Below are positions 1 through 6,951 of a stretch of 32,133 nt of DNA, in pieces. The notes beneath the pieces were generated by a model. It did no database searches and was not told the DNA's origin. It saw only the letters and a list, made by a program, of their open reading frames with translations. How positions within the stretch are numbered: the first letter of the stretch is position 1; each line of letters opens with the position of its first letter. Origin of the DNA: Streptosporangiaceae bacterium (GTDB lineage: Bacteria > Actinomycetota > Actinomycetes > Streptosporangiales > Streptosporangiaceae); contig JASHOI010000475.1 in NCBI GenBank assembly GCA_030041195.1, positions 1 through 32,133 on the forward strand, written 5' to 3'. Both the position numbers and the translations under genes were made by a program.

Positions 1-1069
1 TCCCGGCGGGCGCCGTGGCCGCCGCGACCGCGGCGCGCCACCGGTCGAGCCGCGCCTGGGCCGCCACCAGCCCGGCGTCGGTCCAGTCCCAGTCCTCGCG
101 GTAGTGGTGGGCCAGGATCGCGAGCCGGATCGCCATCGGGTCGACGCCGGCCTCGAGCAGCCGGGACACGAACACGAGGTTGCCGAGCGACTTGGACATC
201 TTCTCCCCGTCCAGCCGCACCATGCCCGCGTGCGCGTAGTGCCGCGCGAAGACCGGCTCCCCCGGGCTGGCCAGGCCGGCCAGCGCGACCCGCGCGTGCG
301 AGGCGCTCATCTCGTGGTGCGGGAAGATCAGGTCGGTGCCGCCCGCCTGGACGTCGAACGTGACGCCCAGGTACTCGGTGGCGATCGCCGCGCACTCCAC
401 GTGCCAGCCCGGCCTGCCGCTGCCGAAGCCGGACGGCCACGAGGGCTCGCCGGGCCGTGCGGCCAGCCAGACCAGCGCGTCCAGCGGGTCCTTCTTGCCC
501 GGCCGGCCGGGATCGCCGCCGCGCTCGGCGAACAGCTCGGTCATCGTGGCGGCGTCCAGCCCGGACACCGCCCCGAACGACGGATCGGCCGACCGGGCGA
601 AGTACATGTCGCCGTCCAGGTCGTAAAGGGCTCCGTGGTCGCCGAGCATTCTGCTCAGCCGCTCGATGACCGGCAGCGCCTCGACCGCGCCGATGTAGTC
701 GGCCGGCGGCAGCACCCGCAGCGCCTCCATGTCGCTGCGGAACAGGGCGATCTCGCGGTCGGCCAGTTCCCGCCAGCCTTCGCCGCTGGCGGCTGCGCGC
801 TCGAGCAGCGGGTCATCGACATCCGTGACGTTCTGCACGTAGCGGACCTGGTGCCCGGCGTCGCGCCAGGCGCGGACCAGCAGGTCCCAGGCGATGAACG
901 TCGCCGCGTGCCCGATGTGCGTGGCGTCGTACGGCGTGATCCCGCACGCGTACAGCGTGGCCACCGGCCCGTCAGCCGCAACCACAAGCTCGCCCCCGGC
1001 GTCGGCCAGCTTCGCCTCCGGGCCCTGTCCGGGCAGTTCGGGAACGCGCACGCCGCGCCAGGAATCCAT
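1..1069 (-). CDS. mshC: MshC, cysteine:GlcN-Ins ligase (mycothiol synthesis), partial at window edge
   Basis: MshC joins L-cysteine to glucosaminyl-inositol with ATP, a cytoplasmic step of mycothiol synthesis, and is related to cysteinyl-tRNA synthetase. Reading starts at the ATG at 1069 ([14 protein letters not shown]). The class I synthetase signatures are visible: HIGH at residues 51-54 inside [14 protein letters not shown], with Cys42 as the expected zinc/cysteine-binding residue, and KMSKS at 290-294. The [14 protein letters not shown] context and short N-terminus favour MshC over CysS. About 356 residues are present. The family is roughly 410 long, so some 55 C-terminal residues, including the stop, lie beyond the left edge. 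It sits 35 bp downstream of the amidase gene on the same strand and could share its transcript. Mycothiol is restricted to actinobacteria, which supports the host assignment. Confidence 0.95.
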   Translation of the reverse strand, partial: MDSWRGVRVPELPGQGPEAKLADAGGELVVAADGPVATLYACGITPYDATHIGHAATFIAWDLLVRAWRDAGHQVRYVQNVTDVDDPLLERAAASGEGWRELADREIALFRSDMEALRVLPPADYIGAVEALPVIERLSRMLGDHGALYDLDGDMYFARSADPSFGAVSGLDAATMTELFAERGGDPGRPGKKDPLDALVWLAARPGEPSWPSGFGSGRPGWHVECAAIATEYLGVTFDVQAGGTDLIFPHHEMSASHARVALAGLASPGEPVFARHYAHAGMVRLDGEKMSKSLGNLVFVSRLLEAGVDPMAIRLAILAHHYREDWDWTDAGLVAAQARLDRWRAAVAAATAPAG

Positions 1070-1104
1070 AGCCGTCAGGCTATCGCTGCCGCGCGTCTCA
1101 TCGG

Positions 1105-2598
1105 TCAGCGCACGCCTGCGGCCTGCTCGAACGCGTATCCGAGCGCCAAAAGCCTCGGTTCGCTCCAGGCCGGCCCCGACAGCGACATCCCGACCGGAAG
1201 GCCACCCACATGACCCGCCGGAACGGTCAGCGACGGGTACCCGCACACGGCAGCCGGCCCGGCCGTCGAGAAGTCCCACAGATCGCCGAGCAGGTGATCG
1301 GTCAGCCTCGCGGGACCGCCGGTCAGCGAGACGACCGCGTCCAGCCGGTGCTCCGCCAGCGCGCCGTCAAGCGCCGCATGTGCCATCCGGTCCGCCTCGC
1401 CCCGTGCGGCCCGGTAGGCCGGGTCGCTAAGGTCGCCGCTGGTGGCCTCCGCCCGCTCGAAGAGGTCCTGGTCGAAGTAGACCAGCACCCGGTCGGCGTT
1501 GTGCTTGTTGAACTCGATGAGCTCGGCGAGGCTCATCGGGTGCTCGCCCGGAAGCGCGGCCAGATAGGGGTTCAGGTCGTGCTTGAACTCATACAGCAGC
1601 GCGGTCAGCTCCGGCTCGCTCATCCCGTCCAGGCCGGGCAGCGACACCGGGTCGATGATCTCAGCGCCGCCGGAGCGCAGCCGATCGACCGCCGCGTCAA
1701 GCACCGCGGCGGTGGCCCGGGCCGCCTCCTTCGAGCCGTCGCGCCAGATCCCCAGCCGGGCGCCGGCCAGCGCGCCCGGGTCGAGGAACGCCGTGTAGTC
1801 AGCGGGCGCGTCCGGGGCGCGCGCCGTCGCCTCGTCGGCCGGATCCCGGCCGGCCATCGGCGCGAGCAGCGCGGCAGCGTCGGCCACGCAGCTGGTCATC
1901 GGGCCCGCGGTGTCCTGGACGCCGGATATCGGGACGATGCCGTGCCGGCTGACAAGGCCCACGGTGGGCTTCAGGCCGACCACGCCGCACACGCCGGCCG
2001 GCGACACGATGCTGCCATCGGTCTCGGTGCCGACCGCGGCGGGCGCCAGGCCGGCCGCGACGGCCGCCGCGGATCCCGAACTCGAGCCGGACGGGTTCCG
2101 GCCGGTGCCGTGCGGGTTCACCGTCTGGCCGCCGAGCGTGCTCCAGCCGCTGGTCGAGCCCGTCGATCGGATGTTGGCCCACTCAGAGAGGTTGGCCTTG
2201 CCCAGGATCACCGCCCCGGCCGCGCGCAGCTCCGAGACCAGGAACGCGTCGCCCGACTCGGCGCCGGCCAGCGCGGGCGAGCCCGCGGTCGCGGGCAGCC
2301 CGGCAACCGCGATGTTGTCCTTGATCAGTACCGGGATGCCCTCGAGCGGGCCACGCGTCCGGCCGCTGCCGCGCGACGCGTCGCTGGCCACCGCCTCGGT
2401 CAGCGCGTTGGCGCTGACCGAGATCACCGCGTGCAGGCCCGGGTTGAGCCGCTCGATCCGGTCAAGGTAGAACGCGGTCAGGCCTGCCGAGGTCAGCGAC
2501 CCGGACGACAGCGCCCGCTGCAGCCCTGCCACGGTGGCGCCACGGGCGCCGATGCCCGAGTCGCCGATCATGGCGTCCAGGTGATCAGGTACCGACAT
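1105..2598 (-). CDS. Amidase-signature family hydrolase
   Basis: A 497-residue amidase-signature (AS) enzyme, a family that hydrolyses carboxamide bonds with a Ser-cisSer-Lys triad. Visible in order: the catalytic lysine region [14 protein letters not shown] (Lys93), the Gly/Ser-rich stretch [15 protein letters not shown] (cis-Ser about 172) and the nucleophile region [13 protein letters not shown] (Ser196), followed by [10 protein letters not shown]. The length is normal for secondary-metabolism or detoxifying amidases of this type. It is not part of a GatCAB operon: no gatC or gatB neighbour is seen. The ATG at 2598 gives [15 protein letters not shown]. No signal peptide is evident, so it is probably cytoplasmic. 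The substrate cannot be inferred. It lies divergent to the TetR gene and upstream of mshC. Confidence 0.9.
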   Translation of the reverse strand: MSVPDHLDAMIGDSGIGARGATVAGLQRALSSGSLTSAGLTAFYLDRIERLNPGLHAVISVSANALTEAVASDASRGSGRTRGPLEGIPVLIKDNIAVAGLPATAGSPALAGAESGDAFLVSELRAAGAVILGKANLSEWANIRSTGSTSGWSTLGGQTVNPHGTGRNPSGSSSGSAAAVAAGLAPAAVGTETDGSIVSPAGVCGVVGLKPTVGLVSRHGIVPISGVQDTAGPMTSCVADAAALLAPMAGRDPADEATARAPDAPADYTAFLDPGALAGARLGIWRDGSKEAARATAAVLDAAVDRLRSGGAEIIDPVSLPGLDGMSEPELTALLYEFKHDLNPYLAALPGEHPMSLAELIEFNKHNADRVLVYFDQDLFERAEATSGDLSDPAYRAARGEADRMAHAALDGALAEHRLDAVVSLTGGPARLTDHLLGDLWDFSTAGPAAVCGYPSLTVPAGHVGGLPVGMSLSGPAWSEPRLLALGYAFEQAAGVR

Positions 2599-2723
2599 GC
2601 AGCGAACACTACGGGGAACCGCGCCGCACTGCCCCGTGGTGTCCGCGGTGCCCCGCGGTATCCGTCAGCGGCGTCACGGGGCGCGCCGCCGAGTCGGGCC
2701 GAGCCCGGCAAGGGCCCGTTAGC

Positions 2724-3488
2724 ATGTGGGACGGAACCGTCTCGTCTCACCTGGTGAACGGCACAGCGGAGGACGCGGACGGCACAGCGGAGGACGCGGA
2801 CGGCACAGCGGAGGACGCGGACGGCGCAGCGCGGCGCAGGACGGAGCACAGCATCGTGGCGGACGGCAGTGACGGCACCCGGGTCGGGCAGCGCAAAGTG
2901 GGCGCGGGCCCGCGGCGCCTGGACCCGTCACGCGACGCCGCCATCCTGGAGGCCACGTTCGACGGGCTGGCCGACGTCGGCTACGACCGGCTGAGCATGG
3001 ACGACATCGCCGCCCGGGCGCACGTGGGCAAGGCGGCGATCTACCGGCGCTGGCGGTCCAAGGCCGAGGTCGCCGTGGCCGCGATGATCTGGTGGCGCGA
3101 GCAGATCGGCGCCGTGGTGGTTCCCGACACCGGCTCGCTGCGCGGCGATGTGGACGCGATCGTGGCGATGGTCCCCGATTTCGAAGAGGGCGACCGGGGC
3201 ACGCTCGGCGTGCTCCTCGGCCTGGCCAACGCGGCACGACACGATCCGGAGCTTGCTGCCGCGATCCGCGACCACGCGCTCGCGCGGTCCCGCAAGTCCT
3301 TCAGCGAAGTCCTCGACCGGGCCGTCGCCCGCGGCGAGATCCCGCCCGGCCGCGACCTGACCCTGGTGCCCGACGTACTGCACGGCATGAACGCGCTCCG
3401 CCTGGTGACCGGCCAGCCGATCGACAAGCCCTACATCCGGCGGGTATTCGACGACGTCATCCTCCCCTTGGTCACCGCCCCACTCTGA
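2724..3488 (+). CDS. TetR/AcrR-family transcriptional regulator
   Basis: A one-component DNA-binding repressor, 254 residues from ATG 2724. The helix-turn-helix is clear at about residues 74-115 (AAILEATFDGLADVGYDRLS, then DDIAARAHVGKAAIYRRWRS). The remaining C-terminal part is a typical all-helical ligand-binding domain. The first 55 or so residues are low-complexity and contain three copies of TAEDADG. An in-frame GTG at 2856 (MADGSDGTRVGQRKVG) would give a 210-residue protein of more usual TetR length, so the repeat may be untranslated leader. ATG 2724 has only a weak AAGG-type ribosome site. The gene is followed after 192 bp by an ABC exporter pair whose promoter carries a TetR-like palindrome, so it probably represses that exporter. 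The inducing ligand is unknown. Confidence 0.88.
   Translation: MWDGTVSSHLVNGTAEDADGTAEDADGTAEDADGAARRRTEHSIVADGSDGTRVGQRKVGAGPRRLDPSRDAAILEATFDGLADVGYDRLSMDDIAARAHVGKAAIYRRWRSKAEVAVAAMIWWREQIGAVVVPDTGSLRGDVDAIVAMVPDFEEGDRGTLGVLLGLANAARHDPELAAAIRDHALARSRKSFSEVLDRAVARGEIPPGRDLTLVPDVLHGMNALRLVTGQPIDKPYIRRVFDDVILPLVTAPL
2760..2822 (+). repeat. Three perfect 21-bp tandem repeats at the 5' end of the TetR gene
   Basis: Three exact copies of a 21-bp unit (it begins GGCACAGCGG and ends ACGCGGAC) lie head to tail at 2760-2780, 2781-2801 and 2802-2822, followed by a partial fourth copy. In the TetR frame each encodes GTAEDAD. The unit is a multiple of three, so copy-number change would not alter the frame. 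Confidence 0.95.
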
Positions 3489-3644
3489 CCCCCCGGACCC
3501 CGCGGGCTGCTTTCGGCCGGCGATCGGCAACTCTTCACGTGTTCGGTCACTCCAGCGACCCTTTTTGCCCTGGTTTGCGGTCACCGAACCCGTGAGGAGT
3601 GCCGGGCGGCCCTGGCGGGCGGGCGCGGAGAGTGGCATTCTAGG

Positions 3645-3667
3645 CGGAACGGAACCGATCCGTTTCG
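3645..3667. promoter_or_regulatory. Palindromic operator-like site in front of the ABC exporter genes
   Basis: AACGGA at 3648-3653 and TCCGTT at 3659-3664 form a perfect inverted repeat around an odd centre (C3656). Flanking CG pairs at 3645-3646 and 3666-3667 extend the symmetry. It ends 13 bp before the ATG at 3681, where a bound dimer could block transcription or initiation. Size and symmetry fit a TetR-type operator, and a TetR gene lies immediately upstream. Binding is inferred. Confidence 0.6.
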
Positions 3668-3680
3668 TCTGGAGGACTGG

Positions 3681-4658
3681 ATGCCGGCTGCGCCGATGAT
3701 CGAGGTGGAAGCGCTCACCAAGCAGTTCCGCGCGACGCGCGCGCTTGACCAGGTCTCGCTGTCGGCCGGGGCGGGCCAGGTGCTCGCGCTGCTCGGGCCG
3801 AACGGGGCCGGGAAGACCACGCTGGTCCGGGTGCTCACGACCCTGCTGACGCCGGACAGCGGGCGGGCCAGGGTGGCGGGCCTGGACGTCACGCAAAACG
3901 CCAAGGCGGTCAGGTCGGTGATCGGGCTGGCCGGCCAGTACGCCAGCGTGGACGAGCTGCTCACCGGCCGGGAGAACCTTGAGCTGGCCGGGCTGCTCTA
4001 TCACCTGGACCGGCCGGTGTACCGCCGCCGCGCCCAGGAAGCGCTGCAGCGGATGGCGCTGACCGAGGCGGGCGACCGGCCGGTCAGGACCTACTCGGGC
4101 GGCATGCGCCGACGGCTCGATCTGGCCGCCAGCCTCATCGGCCGCCCGCCGGTGCTGTTCCTCGACGAGCCGACGACCGGGCTCGACCCGAGAACGCGCA
4201 ACGAGCTCTGGCAGCTCATCGAGGAACTCGTGGCGGACGGCACGACCGTGCTGCTCACCACCCAGTACATGGACGAGGCCGAGCACCTGGCCAGCGGCAT
4301 CGTCGTCCTGGACAGCGGGCGCGTCGTCGCCGAGGGCACCGCGGACGAGCTCAAGGACCGCCTCGGCGGCAACGTGCTCGAGGTCCGGGTGACCCGCCGG
4401 GCCGACCTGGGCAAGGCGTCCTCGCTGATCGCGGGCATCGGCAGCGCCCCGCCCCGGCTCGAACCCGAGCTGAACAAGGCCAGCATGCCGGTCAGGGGCG
4501 GGCCCAGGGAGCTGATCGCCGCTGGGCGCGCACTCGATGACGCCGGGGTGGCCCTCGACGACCTCGGGATCCGGCGCCCGTCGCTCGACGACGTCTTTCT
4601 CACGCTCACCGGCCACGCGACCGGGGCCGGCCACGACGAGACCGGGAGGACCCGATGA
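3681..4658 (+). CDS. ABC exporter ATP-binding protein, DrrA (daunorubicin-resistance) type
   Basis: ATPase subunit (325 residues) of an ABC-2 type exporter. Walker A GPNGAGKTT is at residues 39-47, the signature YSGGM at 138-142, and Walker B VLFLDE at 158-163 followed by PTTGLDP. The H-loop region reads TTQYMDEAEHLA. The C-terminal 90 residues after the ATPase core match the regulatory extension found in DrrA-like proteins, ending LDDVFLTLTGHATG. The ATG at 3681 has GGAGG at a suitable distance (CTGGAGGACTGG). The permease gene starts inside its stop codon (ATGA), so the two are translationally coupled. Members of this family export drugs, lipids or polyketides. The substrate here cannot be read from sequence. 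A TetR gene upstream and a palindrome in the promoter suggest induction by a toxic ligand. Confidence 0.93.
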   Translation: MPAAPMIEVEALTKQFRATRALDQVSLSAGAGQVLALLGPNGAGKTTLVRVLTTLLTPDSGRARVAGLDVTQNAKAVRSVIGLAGQYASVDELLTGRENLELAGLLYHLDRPVYRRRAQEALQRMALTEAGDRPVRTYSGGMRRRLDLAASLIGRPPVLFLDEPTTGLDPRTRNELWQLIEELVADGTTVLLTTQYMDEAEHLASGIVVLDSGRVVAEGTADELKDRLGGNVLEVRVTRRADLGKASSLIAGIGSAPPRLEPELNKASMPVRGGPRELIAAGRALDDAGVALDDLGIRRPSLDDVFLTLTGHATGAGHDETGRTR

Positions 4659-5467
4659 CCGGCCTGACGGTGCCGCATCCGGCGGCCAGCCCGGTGCCGC
4701 TCACCATGCGGCTGGCGCTGCGCGACGTCGGCGGCATCACCAAGCGCAACCTGCTGCGGATCCTGCGCACGCCACAGCTGATGTTCGTCTCGATCCTGCA
4801 GCCCACGATCATTCTGCTGCTGTTCCGGTTCGTGCTCGGCGGCGCCATCCACGTCCCCGGCATCGACTACGTGGACTACGTGGTGCCCGGCATCTTCCTG
4901 GAGGCAATGCTGATCGGCGGGATGACCACCGCGCTGGCGCTCTCCCAGGACCTGCAGGCGGGGATGATCGACCGCTTCCGCAGCCTGCCGATGGCCCGCT
5001 CCGCGTTCCTGGCCGGCCGCACCGTTGCCGACCTGAGCCGCAGCGTGGCGGCCCTGGCGGTGATCGTCGGCCTTGGCGTGGCCGTCGGCTTCCGGTTCCA
5101 CAACACCGTCGGCGCCTGCCTGGGCGGCATCGCGCTGGTCATCGGCTTCGGCTACGTCCTGACCTGGGTCTACGCCGCGATCGGCCTGGCCGTCAAGGAT
5201 CCGCAGGCAGCGCAGATGGCCGCGATCCTGCCGATGTTCGTGCTCTTCTTCGCCAGCTCCGCGCTGGTTCCGGTGGCCACGATGCCGGGCTGGCTGCAGC
5301 CGTTCGCGCGCAACCAGCCGGCCACGGTCACGATCGACGCCGTGCGGGCGCTTTTCGAGGGCGGGCCGGTGTTCCACGACCTGTGGCAGGCCGTGGCGTG
5401 GTGCGCCGGCATCTTCGCCGTGTTCCTGGCCGTGTCGCTGAACCTCTACCGCCGGGCCACGGCGTGA
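4655..5467 (+). CDS. ABC-2 type exporter permease, DrrB-like
   Basis: A 270-residue integral membrane partner of the preceding ATPase, overlapping it by 4 bp. After a short cytoplasmic N-terminus (LRDVGGITKRNLLRILRTPQ) there are about six hydrophobic segments, e.g. LMFVSILQPTIILLLFRFVL, YVVPGIFLEAMLIGGMTTAL and MAAILPMFVLFFASSALVPV. The motif MPGWLQPFARNQPATVTIDA is typical of ABC2_membrane/DrrB proteins. The length is normal. The final segment ends YRRATA with TGA at 5465-5467. The protein forms the membrane pore of the exporter. Two copies would pair with two ATPases. No further cargo-specific genes (synthases, methyltransferases) adjoin, so this is more likely a stand-alone detoxification pump than part of a biosynthetic cluster. 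Confidence 0.92.
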   Translation: MTGLTVPHPAASPVPLTMRLALRDVGGITKRNLLRILRTPQLMFVSILQPTIILLLFRFVLGGAIHVPGIDYVDYVVPGIFLEAMLIGGMTTALALSQDLQAGMIDRFRSLPMARSAFLAGRTVADLSRSVAALAVIVGLGVAVGFRFHNTVGACLGGIALVIGFGYVLTWVYAAIGLAVKDPQAAQMAAILPMFVLFFASSALVPVATMPGWLQPFARNQPATVTIDAVRALFEGGPVFHDLWQAVAWCAGIFAVFLAVSLNLYRRATA

Positions 5468-5502
5468 TCGGCGCCGGCCAGCGGCGGGCGGCTCGCGGTA
5501 TC

Positions 5503-5508
5503 TAGACT
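5503..5508 (+). promoter_or_regulatory. -10 element giving a probably leaderless YbaK-family transcript
   Basis: TAGACT (TAnnnT pattern) lies 7 bp before GTG 5516, so transcription would begin at or next to the start codon. No Shine-Dalgarno precedes GTG 5510, GTG 5516 or ATG 5522. No convincing -35 is visible. Confidence 0.4.
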
Positions 5509-5515
5509 CGTGCGG

Positions 5516-6064
5516 GTGACGATGCGCATTGGGCACCTCGAAGCGGTGCCCGCCCTCGGCCGGCCCGACCTGCTCGCTCCGGCCGTCGCCGCGGCGCTCG
5601 CGGCGCTGGACGGCAAGCTCCCCGCCGACGCCGTCGGCGTGGCCGAGATCGACCCCGAGCTCGCGGACACCGCCGCGTTCTGCGAGCGGTACGGGGTCGC
5701 GCCTGCCGAGTCGGCCAACTGCGTGGTCGTGGCCGGCCGGCGCGACGGCGAGACCAGGTTCGCCGCCTGCGTGGTGCTCGCCACCACCCGGGCCGACGTC
5801 AACGGTGTGGTCCGGCGCCAGCTCGACGTCCGCAAGGCGTCGTTCGCCCCGGTCGACGTCGCCGTCGCCGAGACCGGCATGGAGTACGGCGGCATCACCC
5901 CGATCGGCGTTCCGGCGTCGTGGCCGGTTTTCGTGGACGCGGCGGTCGCGGCCACGCCGCGGGTGATCGTGGGCAGCGGCGTGCGGCGCTCCAAGCTCAC
6001 GCTGCCGGGCGAGGCGCTGAGCCGGCTGCCCGGCGCCGAGGTCCTGGACGGGCTGGCCCGCTGA
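5516..6064 (+). CDS. YbaK/ProX-type aminoacyl-tRNA deacylase domain protein
   Basis: A protein of about 182 residues belonging to the YbaK/prolyl-tRNA editing-domain family, which hydrolyses mischarged aminoacyl-tRNAs such as Ala- or Cys-tRNA(Pro). The family hallmark is seen as VVRRQLDVRKASFAP, with the conserved Lys before ASFA, then GMEYGGITPIGVP and a glycine-rich VIVGSGVRRSKLTLPGEAL near the end. It is a free-standing editing domain, with no synthetase attached. Candidate starts are GTG 5510, GTG 5516 and ATG 5522. I chose 5516 because a -10-like element lies 7 bp upstream, which fits a leaderless mRNA. It follows the exporter permease by about 50 bp and is convergent with the CPBP gene (4 bp apart). 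Tail-to-tail placement suggests independent expression. Confidence 0.85.
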   Translation: MTMRIGHLEAVPALGRPDLLAPAVAAALAALDGKLPADAVGVAEIDPELADTAAFCERYGVAPAESANCVVVAGRRDGETRFAACVVLATTRADVNGVVRRQLDVRKASFAPVDVAVAETGMEYGGITPIGVPASWPVFVDAAVAATPRVIVGSGVRRSKLTLPGEALSRLPGAEVLDGLAR

Positions 6065-6068
6065 CGGG

Positions 6069-6851
6069 CTACGGCTTGGGCAGCCAGGACACCCGGCCGA
6101 TCAGCGCCGCGTAACCGACGAACGTGACCGCATCGATGAGCGTGTGCGCGATGATCAGCGGGGTGACCCGCCCCCAGCGGCGGTAGAGGTAACCGAAGAT
6201 CAGGCCCATGACCGCGTTCCCGATGAACGCGCCGAAGCCCTGGTACAGGTGGTAGCAGCCGCGCAGCACCGCGCTGAACAGGACCGCCTTCCACGGGTTC
6301 CAGCGGAGCTGGTCGAGCCTGCGCAGCAGGTAGCCGATGACCAGGATCTCCTCGAGAATGCCGTCGTGCGCCGCGGACAGGATCAGCACCGGTATCCGCC
6401 ACCAGACCGCGGGCAGGTCCTCGGGAACCACGTTCAGCTCGAGCCCGAGGTGGTACGCGAGCAGGTACAGGGCCAGGCCGGACCCGCCGATGACCGCGGC
6501 GAGCACCGCGCCGCGCAGTGAGTCCTTGACCGGCTGGGACGCGTCGAGGCCCATGTCCGCCGGGCCCTCGCCGGTCCTGGCGAGCAGGTAGAACACGAGC
6601 ACGACCGGCGCGAGCGCGGTGGCGATGCCCGCCAGCTCCAGGGCCAGGTCGAGCCAGTTGTTCACCGCGTCCGGGCCGACCAGCAGCGCCTGCTGGCTGC
6701 CCAGCGACTGGCGGGACAGCAGCGACCCGATCAGGCTCAGCGCCGCGTTGAGCGCGCTCGCGCCGAGGGAAACCGCGAATACGGCGAACAGCTCCCATCG
6801 GATCATCCGATCCGATGGGAGGCGTAGGCTGGTACCCTCCCCGAGTGCCAC
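6069..6851 (-). CDS. CPBP-family intramembrane metalloprotease (Abi/CAAX-like)
   Basis: A membrane protein of about 260 residues with some seven hydrophobic segments. The three CPBP/Abi motifs are present: EEILVIGYLLRRL (motif 1, Glu-Glu pair), LRGCYHLYQGFGAFIGNAVM (motif 2, His) and LIIAHTLIDAV (motif 3, His and Asp). These form the active site of Rce1-like proteases that cleave prenylated or other small membrane proteins. Substrates in actinomycetes are largely unknown. The Arg usual in motif 1 (EExxxR) is Gly/Tyr here (EEILVIGY), as in some other CPBP proteins. GTG 6851 was chosen so that the LRLPSDRMIRWEL stretch is included. ATG 6806 is the alternative. The open frame continues to 7019, but that extra sequence is low-complexity. 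A perfect 12-bp inverted repeat lies in the first codons. It is divergent from the GT-C-like gene. Confidence 0.85.
   Translation of the reverse strand: MALGEGTSLRLPSDRMIRWELFAVFAVSLGASALNAALSLIGSLLSRQSLGSQQALLVGPDAVNNWLDLALELAGIATALAPVVLVFYLLARTGEGPADMGLDASQPVKDSLRGAVLAAVIGGSGLALYLLAYHLGLELNVVPEDLPAVWWRIPVLILSAAHDGILEEILVIGYLLRRLDQLRWNPWKAVLFSAVLRGCYHLYQGFGAFIGNAVMGLIFGYLYRRWGRVTPLIIAHTLIDAVTFVGYAALIGRVSWLPKP
6792..6821. repeat. Perfect 12-bp inverted repeat at the start of the CPBP gene
   Basis: CTCCCATCGGAT (6792-6803) and ATCCGATGGGAG (6810-6821) are exact reverse complements with a 6-nt spacer CATCCG. The element covers the codons for LPSDRMIRWEL of the CPBP gene, including the alternative ATG at 6806. 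It could be an operator for the divergent pair or an mRNA hairpin over the translation start. Confidence 0.75.
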
Positions 6852-6951
6852 GTTGAGGACTCTAATCGGTGCGGCGGGGTCCTTATCCCCGGTGCCACGC
6901 AGGCGCCGGACCGGGCGGCCGCGCCGGGCACACGCTGATCTCTGGGGAGCC

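Noticed and set aside
104..1213. Plus-strand frame of 369 codons at the left end
   Set aside because: Antisense to mshC, which has intact HIGH and KMSKS motifs.
3541..3589. Inverted repeat GTTCGGT / ACCGAAC after the TetR gene
   Set aside because: The stem is only 7 bp with a 35-nt loop, too weak to call as a terminator. It might be chance.
2928..4634. Long open frame on the minus strand (568 codons)
   Set aside because: It is antisense to the TetR and exporter ATPase genes, both with clear family motifs. Long antisense frames are expected at this GC content.
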